Positions 45,009 through 52,649 of a DNA stretch of 64,000 nucleotides are shown here, piece by piece; the first letter of the stretch is position 1, and every line of letters starts with the position of its first letter. The position numbers and the translations under genes were made by a program. The stretch is taken from the NCBI RefSeq assembly GCF_035658495.1, contig NZ_CP141944.1, positions 2,320,001 through 2,384,000 of the forward strand, written 5' to 3'. The notes beneath the pieces were generated by a model. That model was not told the DNA's origin. It was given only the letters and a program-made list of their open reading frames with translations, and searched no databases. This DNA is from Novosphingobium sp. RL4. GTDB lineage: Bacteria > Pseudomonadota > Alphaproteobacteria > Sphingomonadales > Sphingomonadaceae.

Positions 45009-47321
45009 TCAGTAGCGCGCGGTGATCTCGATGCCGTAAGTGCGCGGTTCGGCCGGGATAAACGTGGGGTAACCGAAGGAGCCCCCGGTATTGCCGGCAT
45101 CGAGCAAGTACTTCTTGTCCGTTAGGTTACGGGCATAGCCGGCGATGCGGAACTTGCCCTCCATCAGCGAAACGCCGCCGCGCAGGTTGACCAGCGTGAC
45201 CGGGCCCTGGCTGATCGCGTCCTTGTTGGGGATCTCGAAGTAGATCTTGCTGCGGTAGGTTACGCTTGGCGTCAGGAACAGGCTGGTGTTCCGGGTCAAC
45301 GGCAAATTGAGATTGAAACCCGCCGCCCATTGCCATTTCGGCTGCAGACGGAACTGGTCCCCCGCATAGACACCGTTGGATTCCTTGTCGTCGATCCCAC
45401 CGCTGATGAAACCAACATTGCCGAAGGCGCTCAGCCAGTCGGTGAAGCGAGCCTCGAGTTCGGCTTCGACGCCCAGGTTGGATGCCGACCCGGCGCTCTC
45501 GGTGCGTGCGACCCCGGTAGTGGCGTCAAGGACCGAGACCTGGAAATTGCTGTACTTGTCGTAGTAGACGCCCAGCGAGCCGGAAAACATGCCGACTGAG
45601 CCCTTGATGCCCGCCTCGTAGTTCCAGACCGTCTCCGACTTGATGAGATCGAGATCCGCAACCGGCCCCGCCGCTGCCGACAACTGGACGACCGGCGAAC
45701 GGCGCCCCTCCGAAATCGTGGCGTAGAGATTGAGGCTCGGGGTCAGGTGATAGAGTGCGTTGAAGCGCGGCAGCACCGCCGCGTAGGACTTGCGGGCATA
45801 GAAGGTCTGTCCGTCCGTATCGACGAGCGGCAACAGCGGCTGACCGTAGACCGGCGCGTCAGGCTGATACGCGGAGTAGCCCGATCGCCGCTTCTCGATC
45901 AGCACGCGGGCACCTGCGGTCAGTTCAAGAGCGGGGGCCGGTTTCCAGCTCACGTCACCGAACATCGACCAGGACTGGTTGCGGCCCTCGTTCTTGTACC
46001 AGCTCGAATAGGGCACTGCTGAATAGGCCCCGCCGGTGAGCAGCCCGGTCGCAGAAGCGGCGGGAACGCTGTTGTCCGGCGCGACGCAGCCGAGCCCCGG
46101 AATGACGTTGGCGCTGCACTGGAGGTAGGTACCCAGTTCCGACGACATCGGCACATACTGGTAGCTGTCCTCGATGAAGTAGTTCCAGCCGAACGAGGCG
46201 CGCCACTGGTCGTCGCTGTAAGTGAAGCGGCCTTCGTGGCTCGCCTGCCAGCCCTTCGCGCGTTCCGCGAATTCAAGATACCAGGCAGCGGAACCGTCCG
46301 CATCGAACACTTCCAGCGCATCGAAGTGGCGGTAGCCGTTGACTGTGGTGAAATTCCAGCCATCCGCGAAGTCCCACGCCAGCGTGAGGTTGCCGTCGTA
46401 GACATCGCGATCGAGCCCGAGCTTGTCGGAGCCCAGCACTTCCGCCGAATAGGGCGAACCGCCGAGATAAGCGGCGTCGTAGAGGCCGTCCACCGAAGTC
46501 GATCCGAGATTTTTCGAAAGGAACGGGGTTCCCGAATTACGCTGGCGATCGTAAGTGAAAGTCAGGTCAGCGGTGAAATCGCTGGTCGGGGTGTAGCGCA
46601 GGGAGCCACGAAGGCCGAGCTGGTCCTGCGCGTAGAGATCGTCCTGCCCCGGGGCGAGGTTTTCGATATAGCCGTCACGCTTCTTCCATTGCCAGGCGAT
46701 GCGTCCCGCCAGCACGTCGTTGCCAGCGTTGACGAAGCCCTCTACCCGGTAGGCATCCAGATTGCCGTAAGCGCCGGTCACTTCGGCAGAGACACCGGGC
46801 TGCGGCTTGGCCGAAACGAGACTGATCGCACCGATCGTGGCCGCCGTACCGAACAGCGTGGCCTGCGGGCCTTTCACCACTTCGATGCGGTCGAGATCGT
46901 AGAGGCCCTGATATGCGCCCCGCGACCGGGAGATGTCGACACCGTTGTAATAGAGCGTGACGCGGGGGCCCTGCTGCGCGGAACCGCTGTCGGAAGTGAT
47001 GCCGCGAATGACGAAACCGGGGTTGTTCGCGCTCTGGACCTGTACATTGAGACCCGGAACGTAGTTCGAAAGTTCTCCGATATCGGTCACGCCCAGTTCG
47101 CGCATCCGCTCACCCGTCTGCACGCTGAGCGTGATCGGCACGTCCACGGCGCGCTGCTCGATCTTTTGCGAAGTGACGATGATCGAGTTGGCGCTTTCAT
47201 CCCCGGCGTTCCCGCCGGTCGCTTCCGCGCCGGCCTCGGCTTCCGCCGCGAAGACCGCCGAAGGCATTCCGGCAAACGCCGTTCCGACAAGAAGAGCTGC
47301 CGAGCAAGTAACGAATTTCAT
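45009..47321 (-). CDS. TonB-dependent receptor in operon with phoD
   Basis: A 770-residue outer-membrane receptor. Signal peptide ends near AVFAAEA (residue 28); TonB box SIIVTSQKIEQ at about 46; plug with LSNYVPGLNVQVQ, FVIRGITSDSG and LDRIEVVKGPQATLFG; barrel ending GIEITARY. It has no STN domain, so it does not signal through a FecR protein. Being upstream of phoD in the same operon, it may import a phosphorylated compound or a product of phosphate-ester hydrolysis; this is inference. The ATG at 47321 is supported by AGGGGAA and by the signal peptide. Confidence 0.92.
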   Translation of the reverse strand: MKFVTCSAALLVGTAFAGMPSAVFAAEAEAGAEATGGNAGDESANSIIVTSQKIEQRAVDVPITLSVQTGERMRELGVTDIGELSNYVPGLNVQVQSANNPGFVIRGITSDSGSAQQGPRVTLYYNGVDISRSRGAYQGLYDLDRIEVVKGPQATLFGTAATIGAISLVSAKPQPGVSAEVTGAYGNLDAYRVEGFVNAGNDVLAGRIAWQWKKRDGYIENLAPGQDDLYAQDQLGLRGSLRYTPTSDFTADLTFTYDRQRNSGTPFLSKNLGSTSVDGLYDAAYLGGSPYSAEVLGSDKLGLDRDVYDGNLTLAWDFADGWNFTTVNGYRHFDALEVFDADGSAAWYLEFAERAKGWQASHEGRFTYSDDQWRASFGWNYFIEDSYQYVPMSSELGTYLQCSANVIPGLGCVAPDNSVPAASATGLLTGGAYSAVPYSSWYKNEGRNQSWSMFGDVSWKPAPALELTAGARVLIEKRRSGYSAYQPDAPVYGQPLLPLVDTDGQTFYARKSYAAVLPRFNALYHLTPSLNLYATISEGRRSPVVQLSAAAGPVADLDLIKSETVWNYEAGIKGSVGMFSGSLGVYYDKYSNFQVSVLDATTGVARTESAGSASNLGVEAELEARFTDWLSAFGNVGFISGGIDDKESNGVYAGDQFRLQPKWQWAAGFNLNLPLTRNTSLFLTPSVTYRSKIYFEIPNKDAISQGPVTLVNLRGGVSLMEGKFRIAGYARNLTDKKYLLDAGNTGGSFGYPTFIPAEPRTYGIEITARY

Positions 47322-47397
47322 TGCCGTTTCCCCTGGACCCGATTGGGTGATGGGACGGCGGGTTACGCCTCGCAGATTAAGTTTCCATGGCATTCCA

Positions 47398-47414
47398 ATG
47401 ACGGTTTAAGTCAG
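47398..47414 (-). promoter_or_regulatory. Weak Pho-box-like sequence upstream of receptor-phoD operon
   Basis: Read on the minus strand, CTGACTT, then AAA, then CCGTCAT resemble two copies of the PhoB half site CTGTCAT with 5 and 6 of 7 matches. The spacer is 3 bases rather than the usual 4. It is about 77 bases upstream of the receptor start, a plausible activator position. Confidence 0.3.
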
Positions 47415-47556
47415 TGGATGAAGGCAAATGGCAATCGGTTGCAGCGTATCTGGGTATCGTCTGACCGCCTTGGATCGGCGAAAGCCCGTGGTTGCCACCG
47501 GTGGTGGTGTTCTGGCTTACGGTTCCCCACAGACGTGAACCAAGGGAAACGCGAAG

Positions 47557-48045
47557 ATGCGCTGGCGCGAGATGCGGGAAGACGATGTGGCTGGTGTTGC
47601 CACAGTGGCGGATGCGGTTCATCTCGATTACCCGGAGAATCCGGAGGTCTTCGCCGCCTGCCTCCGCCATTATCCTTCCGGCTGCCGCGTACTGGAAGAC
47701 GATGACGGGCAGGTCGCCGGCTACCTCGTATCGCATCCCGGCAGGCAGGATCATCCGCCCGTTCTCGACACGCCGATGGAAGCCCTGGCTGAACCTTTCG
47801 ACTGCTACTTCCTTCACGACCTCGCCCTCGGCGCGGCTACGCGCGGGCGAGGGTTCGCAGGTGAAGCCGTGGGGATTGCGCTCGGCGAAGCAAAGGCGCT
47901 GGGCCTTGACCGGGGGGTACTGATCGCCGTCGGGGATGCTCACAGCTTCTGGAAGAGACAGGGCTTCGAGTTGCTCGGCGACGGGCTCCTCGATCCGGCC
48001 AAGGGATATGGTCCCGAGGCACGGATGCTTGTGCGCCGATTCTGA
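47557..48045 (+). CDS. GNAT-family N-acetyltransferase
   Basis: A 162-residue acetyltransferase. The acetyl-CoA pyrophosphate-binding segment appears as LALGAATRGRGFAGEAVG (about 88-105), followed by the FWKRQGF motif typical of strand 6-7 (about 131-137). The N-terminus MRWREMREDDVAGVA is the usual beginning. The acceptor is unknown. It is encoded between the receptor-phoD operon and a convergent S10 peptidase gene with only 10 bases to the latter's stop. Confidence 0.88.
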   Translation: MRWREMREDDVAGVATVADAVHLDYPENPEVFAACLRHYPSGCRVLEDDDGQVAGYLVSHPGRQDHPPVLDTPMEALAEPFDCYFLHDLALGAATRGRGFAGEAVGIALGEAKALGLDRGVLIAVGDAHSFWKRQGFELLGDGLLDPAKGYGPEARMLVRRF

Positions 48046-48055
48046 AGAACTGCTT

Positions 48056-49573
48056 CTAAAGCGTCTTTGCCCAAGCCCGCATGTCAGTTGCAAAGCGCGT
48101 CAGTTCCCCCTCGTCCTCGAATACCGAATGCCCCGCAGCATAAGTCTTCGAAGTACGGTGCTCCGGTCCGATCCCGGCATGGTCGAGCGCAAACTGTCCG
48201 GCGGCGACAGGCGTGGTGATGTCGTAGTAGCCGCCCACCGTCATCAGCTTCATTCCTGGCTTGTCCGCCAGTGCCTTGGCGAGGAACGGTGCGAAACGGA
48301 CGGTGCGATAGACTTCTTCGCGACCCCAGTCCCACTTGAAATTGATCCCGAGATTGAGCGTGCGATAGGCGCTCGGCAACGCATAGCCGAGATCCTTGCC
48401 GATATAGTCGGCGATCAGGTGCCCGGTTTCCGCGCCCAGCGTCATCGAGGGATCATCGAAAGGCGGGTGCATGTTCGATTCCGCCACGGCGCGGGTTACG
48501 CGGCCGTCAAGCTGTCCAGTGCGCAGCCCCTTCGCGGAGAGGAGGCCCAGCATGAAGCCCTGGCGATCGAGTTGCAGCCCGTCCTTCTCAAGCGTGGCGG
48601 CAGGCAGCCCGATGAGCGCCGATATGCGTGCGGCTACCTTTGCCCGTTCGGCCTCGGGAAGCGAGGCTCCTGCGATCAGCGCGCGGGCGTAATCGTTCTC
48701 GGCAAAGGCGCGGGCTGCGGCGAAATGCTGCTCCACGGTCGTGCCCTTGCGGTCGATGGCCTGATGATACCAGGCGACAGCGGCCAGGGTCGGCAACAGG
48801 GACACGTCGGAGATCACCGGCCCGTCGTTGTCGCCAAGCGAAAGGGAAAACAGCGCCACGCCGTCGGGCAGCGGCAGCTTCGCCTTGCTCTCGGCATCGA
48901 GCATCGCCAGCGCGCGGGCGGTACCATAGCTCTCGCCTACAAGCGCGAAGGGAGATTCGGTGCGGCCATTGGCCTGCCGCCAGGTCTGCACCACCTGGGC
49001 CACGGCTGCCGCATCACCGGAAACCGAGAACAGGCTCGTCGCATCCGCGCCCTTGACCGGCATCGACGCGCCTGTGCCCGGCGGATCGATGAAGACGAGG
49101 TCTGCTACGTCCAGCAGGCTGTGCGGGTTGTTCTCCATATGCGCGCCCTCACCCTTGCCGACGATGCGACGCGGGCCGAATGCATTCATGTGCAGCGGAG
49201 AGGACGAGGCTCCCGGTCCGCCGTTGAACACGAACAGCACTGGCCGCCTCGCGCTGCCTGCATCGCGCGCAACGTAAGCGTAAGTGACGACAACCGCCGC
49301 AGCCTCCCCCTTGGCATTCTGCACCGGCGTTTCGCTTACGATGGCGTCATAGGCCAGCTTCCTGCCGCCAAACTCGCCCTTGTGCCGGGTTACGACCACT
49401 TTGCGGCTGACGGCGGCACGCTCCACCATCGGCTCCATCGCTTTGAGGAACACCGGCGGCATCGGCAGGCTCTCGTCCTGTGCCAGAAGCGGCGTGGCGG
49501 GGAGCAACGTCGCCAGGACGGGAGCAAGGGCAAGCAGGCTGGAACGCATGAAAACGGTCTTCTTGGCGGACAT
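48056..49573 (-). CDS. S10-family serine carboxypeptidase-like peptidase (first paralogue)
   Basis: A 505-residue alpha/beta-hydrolase of peptidase family S10. Signal peptide with core LLALAPVLATLLPA (cleaved after LLAQ, about 31). Oxyanion-hole motif NGGPGASS (117-124), nucleophile Ser215 in GESYGT, Asp451 in YYDITT and His482 in AAGHSVF complete the catalytic triad. Family S10 enzymes remove C-terminal residues, mostly in acidic compartments; many bacterial members are secreted. It lies 15 bases downstream of the Tat-exported class V PLP enzyme and shares its direction, so the two are probably co-transcribed. Confidence 0.93.
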   Translation of the reverse strand: MSAKKTVFMRSSLLALAPVLATLLPATPLLAQDESLPMPPVFLKAMEPMVERAAVSRKVVVTRHKGEFGGRKLAYDAIVSETPVQNAKGEAAAVVVTYAYVARDAGSARRPVLFVFNGGPGASSSPLHMNAFGPRRIVGKGEGAHMENNPHSLLDVADLVFIDPPGTGASMPVKGADATSLFSVSGDAAAVAQVVQTWRQANGRTESPFALVGESYGTARALAMLDAESKAKLPLPDGVALFSLSLGDNDGPVISDVSLLPTLAAVAWYHQAIDRKGTTVEQHFAAARAFAENDYARALIAGASLPEAERAKVAARISALIGLPAATLEKDGLQLDRQGFMLGLLSAKGLRTGQLDGRVTRAVAESNMHPPFDDPSMTLGAETGHLIADYIGKDLGYALPSAYRTLNLGINFKWDWGREEVYRTVRFAPFLAKALADKPGMKLMTVGGYYDITTPVAAGQFALDHAGIGPEHRTSKTYAAGHSVFEDEGELTRFATDMRAWAKTL

Positions 49574-49588
49574 TGCGTCTGGTTCCGA

Positions 49589-50854
49589 TCAGGAGGAAAT
49601 TGGCAGGGCGTCGATCAGGTGCTCGATGTCGTCCATCGAGTTGAACCACGAAGGACAGATACGGAAACGGTTGCGACTGAGCGTGATTGCAACGCCCGCG
49701 CGGGAAAGCGGCTCGGACAACCTCTTGTAGGCATCGGGCAAGACACAAGTGAGCAGCGAGCTTCGACAATTGGCGGGCGTTACCACGTCATAGCCCTTTG
49801 AGGGCAGCGCCTCATGCAGACGGCGGAGCATCGGCTGGCGATGCACCATGATGTTGTCGATCCCGAGTTCGAGCAGCCTCGTCAGCGACCAGTCGAGTTG
49901 CGCCATCACCGCATGGGAATGCGTGCCCATCGCGAACATGCCTTCGGCATCGGGCCGCGGGGTCATGTCGGCAATGCTCTGGCCTGCCTCGTCGAACGGG
50001 TAGACGTGCGGCTTGAAGCTATCGAGCTGATAGTAACCGAACCGCTTGCGTTTGAGCCGTGCCAGACGATCGGGCCGGACGTAAAGGAAACCTAGCCCAA
50101 AGTCGCCCATCAGCCACTTGTAGCTGGCCGTCGCCGCGAAATCGACGCCGCTTGCCTTCACGTCGATCGGCACGGTTCCGGCGGCATGAATGATATCGGC
50201 ATAGACCAGCGCTCCGCGAGCATGAGCGATTTCGCAGATGCGCTTGAGGTCGTGCTCGAAGCCGTTGTAGGTCGAAACCAGTGAGAGACTGACAAGCCGT
50301 GTGTCCGGGCCGATCGCCTTTTCGTAGGCATCCGGGTCTATGCGTCCGTCTTTCGGCCGTATCCAGCGCACGTCAACGCCTTGCTTTGCAAGCTGATCGT
50401 AGAGCCAGAACGAACCGAAGAAATGGAGCGTATCGGTAACGACGCTGCCCTTCGCCGCCGGAAGATCGAGCGCCTCGACGATCGACTGTTCGCCTGCAGT
50501 CGTGCTCTGGACGAAAGCCAGATCTTCCGGCGCGGCATTGATGAGGCGCGCGAAAGCAGCCTTGATCCGAACCTCCGTATCGTGGCTGGACCATTCCCGC
50601 ATTTCGGCACGGGACTGGAGATAGGCATCGACCGAAGCCTTCGCGGGCAAGGGCACCGGATGCATCGTGCCGGAATCGAGATAGACCCTTGGCATAGCCG
50701 CAAAGTCGCCGGGGCGAGCAAGCGATACCCCCTTTACGGAAGCGGCCAGAGCTTCGCCTGCCATCGCCGGAGCCAGCGGCAGAAGCGTTGAAGCCCGCAG
50801 GATATTTCTGCGAGAGAGGCGCGGCGAAGGGGGCGAATCGGTTCGCTGGATCAT
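49589..50854 (-). CDS. Exported class V aminotransferase-fold PLP enzyme
   Basis: A 421-residue class V PLP-fold protein with a textbook Tat signal: SRRNILRASTLLPLAPAMAG (about 14-33), matching the S-R-R-x-F-L-K pattern. The fold's conserved residues are present: Asp220 and His223 (DIIH) that stack and hold the cofactor, and the Schiff-base Lys246 in ATASYKWLMGD. Cytoplasmic relatives include isopenicillin-N epimerase-like and cysteine-desulfurase-like enzymes. Export of a PLP enzyme is rare and needs folding with cofactor first, which Tat permits. AGGA lies 7 bases before the ATG. Reaction unknown; epimerase, lyase or desulfurase activity on an amino acid or peptide is possible. Confidence 0.88.
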   Translation of the reverse strand: MIQRTDSPPSPRLSRRNILRASTLLPLAPAMAGEALAASVKGVSLARPGDFAAMPRVYLDSGTMHPVPLPAKASVDAYLQSRAEMREWSSHDTEVRIKAAFARLINAAPEDLAFVQSTTAGEQSIVEALDLPAAKGSVVTDTLHFFGSFWLYDQLAKQGVDVRWIRPKDGRIDPDAYEKAIGPDTRLVSLSLVSTYNGFEHDLKRICEIAHARGALVYADIIHAAGTVPIDVKASGVDFAATASYKWLMGDFGLGFLYVRPDRLARLKRKRFGYYQLDSFKPHVYPFDEAGQSIADMTPRPDAEGMFAMGTHSHAVMAQLDWSLTRLLELGIDNIMVHRQPMLRRLHEALPSKGYDVVTPANCRSSLLTCVLPDAYKRLSEPLSRAGVAITLSRNRFRICPSWFNSMDDIEHLIDALPISS

Positions 50855-51027
50855 TTACGCATCCTATGCAAAGGCTGGCGCATAAGAATTGCGCATTTCA
50901 AAGCTTCAGCCGCTCTCATGTCCCCGGTGGATGAGGGCGTCACAGCGGCGGAAATCCATTTCGCGCATAATCTTGCCTGGGCAACTGGGCTAGGCTCTCA
51001 CCGTTGTCGAACCAAAAAGGCCCGTCC
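50855..51027. promoter_or_regulatory. Divergent promoter region of the exported PLP enzyme and lipoprotein S10 gene
   Basis: A 173-base region between two divergent starts. It contains three copies of GCGCAT (near 50880, 50891 and 50963), one of them in AATTGCGCAT (50887-50896), which is the reverse complement of ATGCGCAATT in the Lrp promoter region. AAAAAGG precedes the plus-strand start. No -35/-10 pair can be fixed by eye. Confidence 0.4.
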
Positions 51028-52488
51028 ATGCCGTCAAAGTCCGCTCGCCTGCTGGCTTCATCACTGTCTTTCCTTGCGCTTGTCGCTTGCCAATCGATCG
51101 GCACCGCGGAGAGGCAGGCCGGCAGCCTCCCTGGCGACCTCTGCGGAAAGGGCATTGTCGGTGCGGCTTCCAAGCTTGGCGGTCTGGACTACACGACATG
51201 TGCCGGAACGATCGAGATCGACGATGCGAATGGCGTCAAGGCGGCGGACCTGTTCTACACCGCCTACTTCGCGAAAGCCGCTTCCCCCCAAAAGCCGCGC
51301 CCCATTGTTTTCATCTGGAACGGCGGTCCGGGCGCGGATTCCCGCCTGCTCCAGTTTCATGCCCTTGGACCGCGCACGCTCCAAGGCGACGTTCTGGGCG
51401 ATAATCCGGCAAGCCCCCTCCCCGTCGCCGACCTCGTGTTCCTCGACCCTGCCGGAACCGGCTTCAGTCGCGCCGTTTCGGAAGGAGCGGCCAGGCAGCT
51501 CTATTCGACGAACGGCGATCTTGCCGCCACCGCTCAGTTCATCCAGCGCTTCCTGAAGTCCCACGAGCGTGAGGGCGCACCCGTCTACCTCGTTGGCGAA
51601 AGCTTTGGCACATGGCGCGCCGCGGGCGTGGCGGAGGCGCTGATCGACCGTGGACAACCGGTCGCGGGGATCGCGCTCGTATCCGGCGGCATTCCGATGG
51701 GCGAGGAACGCGACCGCGCCCTGATGCGTGCGCTTACCCTTCCCAACCGCACTGCGACGGCTCTGGCGCTCGGCAAACTCGATGCCGCGCTCACAGCCGA
51801 TCGCGCCAGAACCCTCGCCGATGCGGAAACATGGGCGCGCACGGTCTGGTATCCCGCGCTGGCCCACCCGGATAGGCTGGACGACACTTCCCGTACCAAC
51901 GTCGTCGCCGGACTGTCGCGCTTCATGGGCCTCGCACCTTCGATGATAGATCCCAAGACGCTGTGGGTTTCGCCCAGAGAGTTCCGAACCAAACTCCTGG
52001 GCGCGGAAGGCAAAACCCTGGGCGTATTCGATATGCGGCAGACGGCACCGGCATCCGACGAAAAAGCAGGAAGCGCCGCAATCATCGCATTCTATCGGGA
52101 GGTTTTGAACTATCGCGCCGGTCAATATGCCGGGATCGATATCCCAGAACTCCCCGTTGGCAACGACTGGCAGTATGACCAGTCACCCATCACCAAGGAA
52201 TCGCTGGCCCGCGCCATGGCGGGCGAAGGTCCGCCCAGTGCCTCCCAGCCCTGGGTGCTTCGCGCTCTGGAAAAGGCACCGACGATGAGGGTGTTCGTCG
52301 CGACAGGCCTTTACGATTCACTCAATGGCTGCGCAGCCAACGGCCAGGCCGCTCGCGATTTTCCCGATCCTCTCGCGCAACGGATCGAGGCACACTGCTA
52401 CGGCGGTGGCCACATGATGTACGAGGAAGCTTCGGAAGCCCCTCAATTTGCAAAAGACCTATCCAGCTTCTTTAGCAAGTCGCATTGA
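51028..52488 (+). CDS. S10-family serine carboxypeptidase-like lipoprotein (second paralogue)
   Basis: A 486-residue S10 peptidase with a lipoprotein signal: LALVAC places the acylated cysteine at residue 21. Triad: Ser192 in GESFGT, Asp430 in GLYDSLNG, His462 in GGGHMMY; oxyanion-hole motif NGGPGADS (98-105). Compared with the first paralogue it carries Ala-Asp in place of Ala-Ser in this motif and extra cysteines that could form disulfides. Membrane anchoring would keep it in the periplasm or on the surface. The ATG at 51028 with AAGG 7 bases upstream is preferred over a TTG at 51004. It is divergent from the exported PLP enzyme gene. Confidence 0.92.
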   Translation: MPSKSARLLASSLSFLALVACQSIGTAERQAGSLPGDLCGKGIVGAASKLGGLDYTTCAGTIEIDDANGVKAADLFYTAYFAKAASPQKPRPIVFIWNGGPGADSRLLQFHALGPRTLQGDVLGDNPASPLPVADLVFLDPAGTGFSRAVSEGAARQLYSTNGDLAATAQFIQRFLKSHEREGAPVYLVGESFGTWRAAGVAEALIDRGQPVAGIALVSGGIPMGEERDRALMRALTLPNRTATALALGKLDAALTADRARTLADAETWARTVWYPALAHPDRLDDTSRTNVVAGLSRFMGLAPSMIDPKTLWVSPREFRTKLLGAEGKTLGVFDMRQTAPASDEKAGSAAIIAFYREVLNYRAGQYAGIDIPELPVGNDWQYDQSPITKESLARAMAGEGPPSASQPWVLRALEKAPTMRVFVATGLYDSLNGCAANGQAARDFPDPLAQRIEAHCYGGGHMMYEEASEAPQFAKDLSSFFSKSH

Positions 52489-52649
52489 TCGGCGATATCG
52501 GGTTAGAAAATTCACACCTTCACCATTTGAGGTAATTTTAATTTAATCGCAGTTCACACCGCCCCTCACTTCGCAAAACCCTCGCTTGCTGCATGCGCTA
52601 GGTTCTCCTCAGGGAAAGAACACGCAGACAGAACATGAGGGGTAGTTCG

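Noticed and set aside
35866..47321. Lasso-peptide or siderophore biosynthesis cluster suggested by receptors plus sigma/FecR
   Set aside because: No precursor peptide, macrolactam synthetase, S9-type isopeptidase, NRPS or siderophore synthetase gene is present.
50965..50979. 15-base identity GCATAATCTTGCCTG with 62995-63009
   Set aside because: A few such matches are expected by chance among all pairs of positions in 64 kb; one copy overlaps a start codon and the other does not, so a common role is unlikely.
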